A stretch of 17,282 nt of DNA. It comes from Thermaceae bacterium (GTDB lineage: Bacteria; Deinococcota; Deinococci; Deinococcales; Marinithermaceae). How positions within the stretch are numbered: position 1 is the first letter of the stretch; each line of letters begins with the position of its first letter. Under the pieces are notes generated by a model. The model saw nothing but the letters and a program-made list of their open reading frames with translations, did not search any database and was not told the DNA's origin. Both the position numbers and the translations under genes were made by a program. Positions 1-7,852 of the stretch are shown here, in pieces. Location: assembly GCA_026985615.1 (NCBI GenBank), contig JALSQD010000016.1:1-17282 (forward strand). The letters are read 5' to 3'.

Positions 1-20
1 ACGGGCACCGGCTCGAGCAT
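1..20 (-). CDS. cas4: Start of next cas-operon gene, probably cas4 (partial)
   Basis: An ATG on the minus strand at 20-18 opens a frame that runs out of the window, reading M-L-E-P-V-P before the edge. It begins 3 nt after the cas7 stop codon, the tight spacing seen through the rest of this operon. In type I-C loci the gene after cas7 is normally cas4, a RecB-like nuclease that helps select and trim spacer precursors, and Cas4 proteins often begin with a short stretch of this sort. Only six residues are visible, so the name rests on gene order, not on sequence. Confidence 0.5.
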
Positions 21-23
21 GGC

Positions 24-896
24 TTAAGAACTGCTTGGATTCACCAGCAGACTAATCTCGATGCCCTCTGGAGGGGCCCCGACGGAAATGGCGTAATCGC
101 CGTAGCTGCGAGGGCTCTCCACACCGTCGTTCTTACGAACCTCAACCAGCTCGAAGAGCCTATGCGCCGGCGCGTTTCCCTTTTTATTCTCGTGGGTAAA
201 GACGACGAGACCGCGCACGTTCATCTCGCCTCGGGCCGCAGAGCGGTCGAAGTCGAAGAGGCGCATCAAGGCGTCCCAAAACAGCTCCAGGTCGCCAGCC
301 GAAACGCCAGTCTGCTCGGCCAGGTAAGGGTTGAAAAAGCCGTGGGCGCGGTAGAGGCCGTAAGGCACGAGGGGCTTTTTGCCCATCTCGGTCTGGCCGC
401 TTTCCATACGCTCCTCCGTGGTCCGGGCCTGGCGGGTGATGGTTAGCTCCAGCGGCAGAACCGGGTCCATAGAACGGGCGAACGTCATCTGCAGTGGGCC
501 GCGTACCTGTCCCGCGTTGTAGTCGCCCGTGGACATTACGGCGCCAAACATGCGAATGTCGTAGTAGCGCTTAAGCATCTGCTGTTGCAGGTTTTTGTCG
601 GCTCGCTTGCTTTTTTTCTCGGCCCCAACCTCTTCCGCCACCTCGGCGATCAGTGCGTTGAGTGCGGCCTCGCTTTGGATGAAAATCTTATAGCCCTCGG
701 CGTTTTGTTTGACGAGGGTAACGTAGTCGCGCACCTTGCGCTTGAGCGCCACGTCGGTAACCAAGCCCTGCATGGTTTCGGGGTCTACGCGGGGCATGTT
801 GCCCGCGTCGGGGTCGCCGTTGGGGTTGCCGTCCTTTACGTCGAAAAGCAGAACGAACTCGTGCCTCTTGCCGGGGTCCAGATAGATCTCACTCAT
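24..896 (-). CDS. cas7c: Type I-C Cascade backbone protein Cas7 (Csd2)
   Basis: A 290-residue protein. Cas7c subunits polymerise along the crRNA spacer and form the backbone of the I-C Cascade complex, which recognises invading DNA in the cytoplasm. The N-terminal signature FDVKDGNPNGDPD (residues 18-30), followed by MPRVDPETMQGLVTDV, is typical of the Csd2 family. The ends are conserved-looking and the length is usual for the family. The ATG is preceded on the minus strand by a good ribosome site (GGAGGT, 5 nt upstream). It overlaps the end of cas8c by 8 nt, so the two are translationally coupled. No truncation or frameshift is visible. Confidence 0.95.
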   Translation of the reverse strand: MSEIYLDPGKRHEFVLLFDVKDGNPNGDPDAGNMPRVDPETMQGLVTDVALKRKVRDYVTLVKQNAEGYKIFIQSEAALNALIAEVAEEVGAEKKSKRADKNLQQQMLKRYYDIRMFGAVMSTGDYNAGQVRGPLQMTFARSMDPVLPLELTITRQARTTEERMESGQTEMGKKPLVPYGLYRAHGFFNPYLAEQTGVSAGDLELFWDALMRLFDFDRSAARGEMNVRGLVVFTHENKKGNAPAHRLFELVEVRKNDGVESPRSYGDYAISVGAPPEGIEISLLVNPSSS

Positions 897-2703
897 GGCC
901 TACCTCCGCTTCCGCCTCTTTTCCGTCCTTGTTTTTTGCCCTAAAGTCGGCGCGCTGGTGGTAAAAACCCAGGGCGAACTCAGCCTGTTCTTCGAGGGTC
1001 AGGGTTTTGGGGAACCCGCCCGAATCGTCGAGCGCCGATACGATTTCTTCGACGAGCGGGTTGAGCGAACCGGCTTTCTGCAGGTGCGACACCGCTGCGG
1101 TACGGATGAGCATACCGAAGGTGGCCGCGGGCGCTGTTGAGGCCGATCCGTAGAACTTCTCGACCAGGGTACGGTTGATTTTGAAACCCTGGGCCCGTTT
1201 TTGCGCTTCTTCCAGAACGGCCAGCAACCTGCCCGATAGATAGGCTGGACTTCTTCTTTGCGGATCTAACTTTTCCATGTTCTCAACCTCCTCGCTTCCG
1301 TAAAACATGACCAGCTTGATCAGGGCCACCAAAGCTTGATAGCGCCAGGATTCCTTGGCTTCGCTCAGTACACGGGCGTTGCGAAGTGCGGCGATGGCCG
1401 CTTGCCTCAATCCAGGCGGGGGCGGATGCCCCAAATAGGCGCTGCGCAGCAGGCCGCGCAGGTGGTTGGGGTTGTGGCTATTCAGTGCCCTGAGCAGCTC
1501 GGCAATGGAGTGGGGCCTTGGTCCGTCGTCCCAGGGCGAGACTATCCGTGTTGACTTGAGAAACCGCGCCATGGACGATTTGAGGTTTTCTAGCGAAGAA
1601 TCTATCCACTCTCTTAAGGCTATGCGCCCGACGTTTGGAGAAAGCACGGCCAGGTAAAAACCGTAGTCGTCCAGGTTCAAGGCTGCTTCGCGGGGGCGCC
1701 ACGGGAGCTGTAAAAGGGCTTCCATTTGCGCGAGCGTGGCCCTTGGGGCCGATTCGGTTCCGTCTTTGGGCGCGTCGTCTTGGAGGAGTTGGGCCAGCAT
1801 TTTTGAAAGGCTGGAAGCATCCAGGATCTGTTCGCCAGCTTCCAGTGGTGCCGGGGCCTTGACCCAGTAAAGGGCGATCTGGTTGGTGAGAGCGTCGCGT
1901 TTATTTTTGTCGCTAAGAATGCGCTTTCTATGCCGATCGCTCTGGCTGAGGTAATTAAATGCTCTTGATGCGGTATCAGCACAACGGAAACACAAACCTA
2001 TGTGGGCCAATTCTTCGGGTGAGGCGCCGGAAACAAACGAAGGGAAGGACGATTGATTAAATGAGTGGAGGGGAGAGTTGCCCACCAGCTTTACCCCCAA
2101 GGGAATCTTGCGGATCAGTTGGGTTTTGTTGCCGCACACCGCGCACACGCCGTAAACGGCTCCTTTTTTGGGTGCGCTTGCTCGCTCAAGGTACGAAACC
2201 CAAAATGTTACGGCTTCGGGGTGTTCAAACAATGGCTTGCCGGCTAGAGGCCCATCGGCCGGCACAAACTCTACCGACTCTTTGGCCGTGATTTTCTCGA
2301 AGCCGGGGCTACGATTTTGCCAGCCGGATTCTAGCCCTTGCAACAGGAGGCTTACCGCTTCCTCAAGGCCGCTGTCCTGAAGCTCGGGAGAGCCGAGAAA
2401 TTCTTGCAGCAAGCTGGTAAAGGCTGCGTTCTTTTCAACGGCCCTTTTATCTTCTTTGCCTTTCGTGTCTTGGTTCGTGCCTAGTGCATAAGCCGCCTCG
2501 TCGGCTAGGAGATGAGCCTGCACACCCGATGTCCTTCCCGAAAAGGGGCGTGCGGCCTCGCGGTTGGTAGGGGTGATTAGAAATCCGCCTTCTCGAACAA
2601 TGACCTTCCAACGTATGGGCTCTTTGTAGTGGTAAAACCCCGGTGGGGGCAGCTGGCCTTTGGCCTCAAGCTCTCTGCCTAGTTCTACGAGCGCCCTAAA
2701 CAT
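889..2703 (-). CDS. cas8c: Type I-C Cascade large subunit Cas8c (Csd1)
   Basis: A 604-residue protein placed between cas5c and cas7c, the canonical I-C position. Cas8c is the large subunit of Cascade; it recognises the PAM and helps recruit Cas3. Features seen include a C-x2-C pair at 187/190 (CAVC) and another at 238/241 (CFRC), which together could bind zinc, and between them the family-like segment SFNQSSFPSF (214-223). The length fits Csd1 proteins. Its ATG at 2703 overlaps the cas5c stop by 8 nt and is preceded by GAGGGCGAGG. Sequence conservation in this family is low, so position plus the Cys pairs and the SFNQSSF segment carry the call. The cas operon reads as less GC-rich than the housekeeping genes to its right. 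Confidence 0.92.
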   Translation of the reverse strand: MFRALVELGRELEAKGQLPPPGFYHYKEPIRWKVIVREGGFLITPTNREAARPFSGRTSGVQAHLLADEAAYALGTNQDTKGKEDKRAVEKNAAFTSLLQEFLGSPELQDSGLEEAVSLLLQGLESGWQNRSPGFEKITAKESVEFVPADGPLAGKPLFEHPEAVTFWVSYLERASAPKKGAVYGVCAVCGNKTQLIRKIPLGVKLVGNSPLHSFNQSSFPSFVSGASPEELAHIGLCFRCADTASRAFNYLSQSDRHRKRILSDKNKRDALTNQIALYWVKAPAPLEAGEQILDASSLSKMLAQLLQDDAPKDGTESAPRATLAQMEALLQLPWRPREAALNLDDYGFYLAVLSPNVGRIALREWIDSSLENLKSSMARFLKSTRIVSPWDDGPRPHSIAELLRALNSHNPNHLRGLLRSAYLGHPPPPGLRQAAIAALRNARVLSEAKESWRYQALVALIKLVMFYGSEEVENMEKLDPQRRSPAYLSGRLLAVLEEAQKRAQGFKINRTLVEKFYGSASTAPAATFGMLIRTAAVSHLQKAGSLNPLVEEIVSALDDSGGFPKTLTLEEQAEFALGFYHQRADFRAKNKDGKEAEAEVGHE

Positions 2704-3397
2704 CCTCGCCCTCCAGCCTGCGCAGCTCCCGGAAAAGCTCGGCCGGTACGGTGAGCCAGCCTTTTTCTACGTGTGCTTGGAAGAAAATGGGGTGAGCGTA
2801 GCCGTGCACCGGTTGGTCTTTGCCCGGTCGCTTGAAACTCAGCTCTTTGCGTTTCCTGTCTTCTACGAACGCGATATCGAACAGCATGGTGCCGATGTCC
2901 AGACCGAAAGCCGGGGGCTGTTCGCCATTTGCGGGGGCAAAGAAGGCGGCGAACTCGCGGGTGCCCAGGTAAGGGGTGTGGTGGTACTGGCCGCGCTCGA
3001 CCCGGCGGCGGAACTGGTCGGCGTATTTGAAGACCGGGTCGGTGGCGTGGGGGCGCAGGTGGATTTCGGCTTCGATCAGGTAGGCGACGTCTTTGAGAAC
3101 CAAGCTGGTGCGTTGCTGTCGGTCGTGTTCTACGGTGTAGGGCTCCTTATTTTTTCGGTCGCCTTGTCGAGAGCCGATTTCGTTGCGCAAAACGGCCATC
3201 TGTGTTCCTGGCTTCAGCACGCCGATTTTCGCAATCCGGTAGCGGATTTCGGGCTTCCAGAAGACGGCCTCGAGCGCACCCCGGGCGGCGCTGGGGGTGA
3301 TGACCGGATAGCTCACCCGTTCCACCTTGAACTCGGGTCGGGAGAAGAGGGCGTAGTCGCCCCAGAGTTTCATGCTGACCTTCGCCGTAGCGTTCAC
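2696..3397 (-). CDS. cas5c: Type I-C Cas5 (Cas5c/Cas5d), crRNA-processing and 5'-handle-binding subunit
   Basis: A 233-residue protein. In type I-C systems Cas6 is absent and Cas5 itself cuts the pre-crRNA repeat, then stays on the 5' handle in Cascade. Typical segments are KLWGDYALFSRPE (10-22), RVSYPVITPSAARGALEA (27-44), WKPE (47-50), LKDVAYLIEAEI (101-112) and YLGTREF (143-149). The start is GTG at 3397, 14 nt after the cas3 stop with GGGGTG upstream; the first internal ATG (residue 9) would cut into the first strand. Aligned from memory to B. halodurans Cas5d, the catalytic Tyr46 and His117 fall on Phe46 and Tyr125 here, while Lys116 matches Lys124. Family identity is firm; the catalytic comparison is tentative. 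Confidence 0.93.
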   Translation of the reverse strand: MNATAKVSMKLWGDYALFSRPEFKVERVSYPVITPSAARGALEAVFWKPEIRYRIAKIGVLKPGTQMAVLRNEIGSRQGDRKNKEPYTVEHDRQQRTSLVLKDVAYLIEAEIHLRPHATDPVFKYADQFRRRVERGQYHHTPYLGTREFAAFFAPANGEQPPAFGLDIGTMLFDIAFVEDRKRKELSFKRPGKDQPVHGYAHPIFFQAHVEKGWLTVPAELFRELRRLEGEDV

Positions 3398-3411
3398 CTG
3401 TACTTCACCCC

Positions 3412-5586
3412 CTAAACCACCAGATCGGCCGGGTCGGCCAGCCGCTCGCTCAGGCCTCTTAGCACGTCGTATTCACAAAGCCACTTGTGTATATTTTGCC
3501 CTACTTCTTCTAGGCAGCCGCGGTGTTTTGTCACATCGTAGCGGTAGACGTTGACCAGATAGGGCTGCAAGTGCTGCCAGGTTGCACGGCTGGGCCGGTC
3601 GAGGTAAGCCTGTAGCTTTTGCCAAGCGTCGCCGTAGGGAACCACCACCGGGACGGTGTCGTTTTCGATGAGGCGGTATTTTTCGGCAACCTCAGGGTAG
3701 TTCAGTTCTTTTCTAAGATCCTGAATTCGCTTCTTATCGATATCGACCACCTCGAACAAGCGCATGAAGTACTCGCGAAAAATATCGGGGTTATGCAGGG
3801 CTTCGGGTCCGCGCAGTGCGATCAGCGCCTGCGCCTCACCGATCCCGCCGCGGTAGGAGCCGCGAGGCTGGGTTCCCTCGTCCCGATTGAAGATCACGAC
3901 TTTGCCACGCTCGCGCCGCCCTTCGCGGTTGCAGCGCCCGGCTGCCTGAACAATGCGATCGAGCGGTCCGACGGCCCTCCACACCTCGGGGAAGTCGAGG
4001 TCCACCCCGGCCTCGACGACCTGGGTGCTAATGAGCCGCACGGGTTCGCCGCTGGCGAGGCGGCGCCGCACCTCCGCCAGGACCTCTCGCCGGTGCGCAC
4101 CGCACAGCAGCGTGGAGAGGTGGAACACGTCGGGCTCCTCTTTTAGCTCGTCAAGGAGCGCCAGGGCGTCTTTGCGGGTGTTGAGCACGACCAGCACCTG
4201 GGGTTTACGCCTGATGGCGGCGGCAACCTGAGGCCAGGTGAAGCGTTCATTTTCGTATTGGTAGTGCACCCGCTGCAGTGCGGCGAAATGCTGCTCGAAG
4301 TTCGTAACAATCTCCTTGACCTTTGCGCCCTTAAATTCGGGAACGCGCTCCGAAAGCTCAAAGGCGGGCTGGGTGGCGGTGGAAAAAACGACGGCGGTTC
4401 CGTAATGGTCCACGAGGTGGCGCAAGGCGTCGAGCGTGGGGCGCAGAAGCTCGGGGGGCAGGGTCTGCACCTCGTCGATCAGGATGACCGAACGGGCCAG
4501 GTTGTGGAGCTTGCGCACCTTCGAGGGGCGGTTGGCGAACAGGCTCTCGAAGAGCTGCACCGTGGTGGTGACGATGAGGGGGTGGTCCCAGTTCTCGGTG
4601 GCCAAGCGCTGGCGGATGTGCTGGCTGTCCAAGGTCTCGCCCTCGGGTGGTTCGAGGGCGGAATGGTGCTCCAGCACGGCCTCGCCACCCAGCGACGAGA
4701 AGATCTGGCGGTAGACGTCGGCCGTTTGATCGATGATGGAGGTGTAGGGAATGGCCACGACGACACGGCGCAGGCCATGGTGCAGTGCGTGCTTGAGCGC
4801 AAAGGCCAGGCCACTGCGGGTTTTGCCCCCACCGGTGGGCACGGTCAGGCGGAAGAAACCAGGCTCCTGCTCGGCAGCGCTCAGGCAGGCCTCGTAAACC
4901 TCGCGGCGAACGCGGTTGACCTTTGTTGGCGGGGCGCTTGCAATGAGCACCTCTTGGTCCTCGCGGAGAAGCTGCCACATATCGGCCAGGCTCGGGTAGC
5001 CTTTGCGCTGTGCGGCCGTGGCGGGGTCGAAGTGGGCCTCGGTGTCGAGCCGGTCGGCGTCGATGAGGGTGGAGAAGAGAAAGCGCAGGGCCATTTCGGT
5101 GCGAGTTTTCGTCTCAGCTACGAGTCCCTCAGCTCGAGGAAGCTCAAAGGGCTGCGCGCGAAGGTATTCTTCCGTTTCCTCAAGTAGCTCCGGCGATTTT
5201 TCTTTGGCCTCTATTAAATCTTGTGTGGCTAGGCCAGGTTCCTTGAGCTGGCTGTGATGCCCCAGAACCGGAAGTGAGAGCAGGGGGGGTCTTTTTTCGC
5301 TCAAGAAGGGGAGTGCCAGCAACAACGCACCCCAGATGGAGTGCGGCACGCTCCTGGCGGGCTTACCCTCCGAAGCCTCTTTTAGATAGCGCTGAAACGC
5401 CGTGGTGGCTTTGCCAAGGTCGTGAAAGATGCCCAGCCAGTAGGCGAGCGCCGCAGCGGCCTCGCCCTGGGGCCTGGCGAGTTCGGCGGCCAGCCTCGCG
5501 ACGGCCAAAAGGTGCTCCGAGAGGGGTTGGGGTTTTCCCGCTGCGCCCGCAGTATGGGCCAGCGGCTCTTCTCGGTTGCGGTTCAT
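3412..5586 (-). CDS. cas3: Cas3 HD nuclease-helicase
   Basis: A 724-residue single-chain Cas3, the enzyme that Cascade recruits to unwind and degrade target DNA. The N-terminal HD nuclease domain shows H25, the HD pair at 55-56 (FHDLGK), H82, H110/H111 and the family segment LIDADRLDTE (174-183). The SF2 helicase follows: Walker A VPTGGGKT (249-256), motif II DEVQ (371-374), motif III STAT (402-405), TQVVEAGVDLDF (521-532) and motif VI QAAGRCNREG (547-556). All key residues are present, so the protein looks active. It is the first gene of the cas operon, divergent from luxS. A minus-strand TACGAT box lies 8 nt before the ATG with no obvious Shine-Dalgarno, suggesting a leaderless operon start. 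Confidence 0.96.
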   Translation of the reverse strand: MNRNREEPLAHTAGAAGKPQPLSEHLLAVARLAAELARPQGEAAAALAYWLGIFHDLGKATTAFQRYLKEASEGKPARSVPHSIWGALLLALPFLSEKRPPLLSLPVLGHHSQLKEPGLATQDLIEAKEKSPELLEETEEYLRAQPFELPRAEGLVAETKTRTEMALRFLFSTLIDADRLDTEAHFDPATAAQRKGYPSLADMWQLLREDQEVLIASAPPTKVNRVRREVYEACLSAAEQEPGFFRLTVPTGGGKTRSGLAFALKHALHHGLRRVVVAIPYTSIIDQTADVYRQIFSSLGGEAVLEHHSALEPPEGETLDSQHIRQRLATENWDHPLIVTTTVQLFESLFANRPSKVRKLHNLARSVILIDEVQTLPPELLRPTLDALRHLVDHYGTAVVFSTATQPAFELSERVPEFKGAKVKEIVTNFEQHFAALQRVHYQYENERFTWPQVAAAIRRKPQVLVVLNTRKDALALLDELKEEPDVFHLSTLLCGAHRREVLAEVRRRLASGEPVRLISTQVVEAGVDLDFPEVWRAVGPLDRIVQAAGRCNREGRRERGKVVIFNRDEGTQPRGSYRGGIGEAQALIALRGPEALHNPDIFREYFMRLFEVVDIDKKRIQDLRKELNYPEVAEKYRLIENDTVPVVVPYGDAWQKLQAYLDRPSRATWQHLQPYLVNVYRYDVTKHRGCLEEVGQNIHKWLCEYDVLRGLSERLADPADLVV

Positions 5587-5594
5587 TTGCTGCT

Positions 5595-5600
5595 ATCGTA
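5595..5600 (-). promoter_or_regulatory. -10 element of the cas operon
   Basis: TACGAT on the minus strand sits 8 nt upstream of the cas3 ATG. No good -35 hexamer and no ribosome site are visible. This matches the TAnnnT-plus-short-gap pattern found before several other genes here, consistent with a leaderless mRNA. It lies in the 85-nt divergent gap shared with luxS, so the two promoters could influence each other. Confidence 0.5.
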
Positions 5601-5659
5601 CTGCGGGTCATTTCCGAGAAAGGTTCATATGCCCAGCGAAAGGCCCGCGTTGTTCGTCC

Positions 5660-5665
5660 TACAAT
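5660..5665 (+). promoter_or_regulatory. -10 element of luxS
   Basis: A near-consensus TACAAT ends 6 nt before the luxS ATG at 5672. There is no Shine-Dalgarno in the gap (GGACCC) and no convincing -35. The spacing puts the transcription start at or next to the start codon, so a leaderless transcript is likely. Confidence 0.6.
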
Positions 5666-5671
5666 GGACCC

Positions 5672-6142
5672 ATGGCCAAGGTTGCCTCGTTCGATTTGGA
5701 CCACACCAAAGTTCGGGCGCCGTACGTGCGCCTGGCCGACCTGAAGTACACCCCCGGCGGGGAGGTGATCAGCAAGTGGGACCTGCGGGTGGGCCAGCCC
5801 AACCGCGAGGTCATCGGTACCGGTGCGATGCACACCTTCGAGCACCTGCTCGCCATGAAGATGCGCGACCACCTGGAGGGGATCGTGGACGTGAGCCCGA
5901 TGGGTTGCCGCACCGGGTTCTACGCGGTGATCATCGGCCAGCCTGCGCCCGAGGCGGTGATGGACGCGTTCGGCAAGGCGCTGGCCGGCATCGTCGCCCA
6001 CGAGGGCCCGGTGCCGGCGGCCAACCCGCTCGAGTGCGGCAACTACCGCGACCACGACCTGGCCGAGGCCAAGTTCTGGTCGCGCCACGTACTGGAAAAG
6101 GGGCTGCACGTTCAGGAAACGATTCTGATCGAGGGGCGCTAG
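5672..6142 (+). CDS. luxS: S-ribosylhomocysteine lyase LuxS (AI-2 synthase)
   Basis: A 156-residue protein that splits S-ribosylhomocysteine into homocysteine and 4,5-dihydroxypentane-2,3-dione, the AI-2 precursor. The metal ligands are visible as HTFEH (H54, H58, with catalytic E57) and C122 in ECGNYRDH; the catalytic Cys is C79 in SPMGCRTGF. Length and motif spacing fit the family. The frame is open upstream to 5576, but MAKVASFDLDHTKV is the normal LuxS beginning, and the TACAAT box 6 nt upstream supports ATG 5672. The nucleosidase that makes its substrate follows after 1 nt, so the two form an activated-methyl-cycle operon. Confidence 0.97.
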   Translation: MAKVASFDLDHTKVRAPYVRLADLKYTPGGEVISKWDLRVGQPNREVIGTGAMHTFEHLLAMKMRDHLEGIVDVSPMGCRTGFYAVIIGQPAPEAVMDAFGKALAGIVAHEGPVPAANPLECGNYRDHDLAEAKFWSRHVLEKGLHVQETILIEGR

Positions 6143-6143
6143 C

Positions 6144-6839
6144 GTGGAGGGGCCGATTTTGCTCCTGGCCGCCGAGGGCGAAGAGGCCGAGGCGGTGCTT
6201 GCGCGTATGGCGCGCGCAAGAAAGCTCGAGGCCCCCTGGCCGGCGTTCGCCGGCGAGCTGGGCGCACGCGAGGTACGGCTCTTGGAAAGCGGAATCGGCA
6301 AGGCGGCGGCCGGCGCGGTGGTGGGCTGGGCGGTGGCGCGCTATGCGCCGTCGCGGGCGGTCTGGCTGGGGGTGGCGGGCTCGCTGAACCCCGCGCTTTC
6401 CACCGGCGACGTGCTCATCGCCGACGACGCCGTGCAGTGGGACATGGACCTGACCCCGCTGGGCCGCGAACCGGGCGAGCTCGACAGCGGCGAGCGCTTC
6501 ATCCCCGCCGACCCCGTGCTCGCGGGCGCGTTGCACAAAAGCGCCCAGCGGCTCGGACACCGCCACGTGCGCGGCCGGGTGGCGAGCGGGGACACCTTCG
6601 TGGCCGATCCCGAGAAGGCCCGCTGGATCCGGGACACCTTTGGCGCCGACGCGGTGGAGATGGAGGGGGCGGCGGCGCTGTGGGCGGCGCGCAGGCTGGG
6701 GGTGCCGATGGCGCTGGTGCGGGCGGTTACCGACGCCGCCGACACCGCCGCGCCCGGGGCGTTCGAGGCGTTCTTGGTGGAGGTTTCCCAAAAACTGGCG
6801 CGCTTGGTTGAAGACGCTCTGGTCCACCTCGGCGGTTAA
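6144..6839 (+). CDS. mtnN: 5'-methylthioadenosine/S-adenosylhomocysteine nucleosidase
   Basis: A 231-residue PNP/UDP-phosphorylase-fold nucleosidase. It removes adenine from S-adenosylhomocysteine and methylthioadenosine; the SAH product S-ribosylhomocysteine is the LuxS substrate. Motifs seen are LGVAGSLNP (75-83), GDVLIADDAVQWDMD (88-102), ASGDTF (147-152), VEMEGAA (171-177) and TDAAD (196-200), whose D197 is the family's catalytic Asp. The N-terminal acidic run AAEGEE (9-14) is where the general acid-base Glu lies. The start is GTG 6144, 1 nt after the luxS stop, with GAGGGG just upstream inside luxS. The related futalosine hydrolase MqnB is the main alternative; the luxS neighbour favours MtnN. 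Confidence 0.88.
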   Translation: MEGPILLLAAEGEEAEAVLARMARARKLEAPWPAFAGELGAREVRLLESGIGKAAAGAVVGWAVARYAPSRAVWLGVAGSLNPALSTGDVLIADDAVQWDMDLTPLGREPGELDSGERFIPADPVLAGALHKSAQRLGHRHVRGRVASGDTFVADPEKARWIRDTFGADAVEMEGAAALWAARRLGVPMALVRAVTDAADTAAPGAFEAFLVEVSQKLARLVEDALVHLGG

Positions 6840-6863
6840 GATTGGAGCAAAAGGGGTGGCCTT

Positions 6864-7784
6864 ATGAAGCTTTTCTCGGGTAACGCCAACCGGCCGCTGG
6901 CTGAGAAGATTGCCGGGTATTTGGGCCTGCCGCTAGGAGAGTCGTTGGTGCAGCGCTTTCCCGACGGCGAGGTGAGGTTGCAACTGGGCGAGAGCGTGCG
7001 CGGAAACGACGTTTACGTGATCCAGCCCACCGCGCCGCCGGTGAACGACAACCTGATGGAGCTGCTGCTCTACGCCGACGCGCTGCGGCGCTCGAGCGCC
7101 GGCCGCATCAACGCCGTGGTGCCCTACTTTGGCTACGCCCGCCAGGACAAGCAGAGTGTGGGCCGCGAGCCCATCAGCGCCAAGCTGGTAGCCGACCTGA
7201 TCGAGCGCGCGGGTTACCACCGGGTGATCGCCATCGATCTGCACGCCCCCCAGATCCAGGGCTTTTTCAACATCCCGGTAGACCACCTGCGTTCGGTGCG
7301 CCTCTTCGCCGAGTACATCGAGCGCGAGGGGCTTCTGGACGATGCGGTGGTGGTGAGCCCCGACGCCGGCCGCGCCGAGGAGGCGCGGCGGCTTTCCAAC
7401 CTGCTGGGCCTGCCCATGGCCATGCTGGCCAAGCGCCGCACCGGACCCACCGAGACCGAGGTTACTTACGTGATTGGCGACGTGGAGGGCAAGCGCCCAA
7501 TCGTGATCGACGACATCGTCTCGACCGGCGGCACCATCCGCCGGGGTGTGGACGCGCTGGTGGCCGCGGGGGCGAAGCCCGAGGCGGTAGTGATGGCCAC
7601 CCACGCGGTGCTCGTGGGGCCGGCCCGCAGCAACCTCTCGCACATCGGCATCGAGCGGGTGGTGTTCACCGACACGATCGCGCTGGACGCGGGCGAGGGC
7701 TTCGAGATTCTCTCGACCGCGCCGCTTCTGGCCCAGGCGATCCGCGCGGTGCACACGCACCAGTCGGTGTCTGCGTTAATTTAG
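6864..7784 (+). CDS. prs: Ribose-phosphate pyrophosphokinase (PRPP synthetase), divergent C-lobe
   Basis: A 306-residue enzyme making PRPP from ribose-5-phosphate and ATP for purine, pyrimidine, His and Trp synthesis. The N-terminal half is classical class I: RFPDGEV (31-37), QPTAPPVNDNLMELL (54-68), PYFGYARQDKQ (87-97), REPISAKLVADL (101-112) and DLHAPQIQGFF (125-135, H127). The C-terminal half departs from the usual pattern: SPDAGRAEEAR (165-175) where SPDxGGxxRAR is usual, and the ribose-5-phosphate loop reads DDIVSTGGT (216-224) where bacteria usually have DD(M/I)IDTAGT. The catalytic KRR (190-192) and the HxxQSVS tail are kept. The ATG is preceded by AAAAGGGGTGG. It lies 24 nt after mtnN and is probably co-transcribed. 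Confidence 0.92.
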   Translation: MKLFSGNANRPLAEKIAGYLGLPLGESLVQRFPDGEVRLQLGESVRGNDVYVIQPTAPPVNDNLMELLLYADALRRSSAGRINAVVPYFGYARQDKQSVGREPISAKLVADLIERAGYHRVIAIDLHAPQIQGFFNIPVDHLRSVRLFAEYIEREGLLDDAVVVSPDAGRAEEARRLSNLLGLPMAMLAKRRTGPTETEVTYVIGDVEGKRPIVIDDIVSTGGTIRRGVDALVAAGAKPEAVVMATHAVLVGPARSNLSHIGIERVVFTDTIALDAGEGFEILSTAPLLAQAIRAVHTHQSVSALI

Positions 7785-7852
7785 CCTGTGGCTCGCGGTC
7801 GGCGGCTTGTGGCCTCTCGCCGGAGCAGGCCGCGGGTCATGGGCTGGTTTGC

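Noticed and set aside
4258..5187. Long plus-strand open frame (309 codons) opposite cas3
   Set aside because: It lies wholly antisense to cas3, whose HD and helicase motifs are intact. The predicted protein is low-complexity Gly/Val/Glu-rich with no recognisable motif, as expected for a GC-rich antisense frame.
5581..5630. Three TCAT-containing half-repeats (GTTCATTTGC, GGTCATTTCC, GTTCATATGC) in the cas3-luxS gap as an operator
   Set aside because: The spacing is irregular (25 and 17 nt) and the first includes the cas3 start codon itself. This is too weak to call a binding site.
5576..5671. Upstream extension of luxS by 32 codons
   Set aside because: The frame is open, but the extra residues do not resemble LuxS, would include the TACAAT promoter box, and start inside cas3 on the other strand.
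5363..7760. Minus-strand open frames opposite luxS, mtnN and prs (5363-6301, 5931-6827, 6933-7760)
   Set aside because: They are antisense to three well-supported enzymes. Their His/Arg/Gly-rich content is typical of antisense frames in high-GC DNA.
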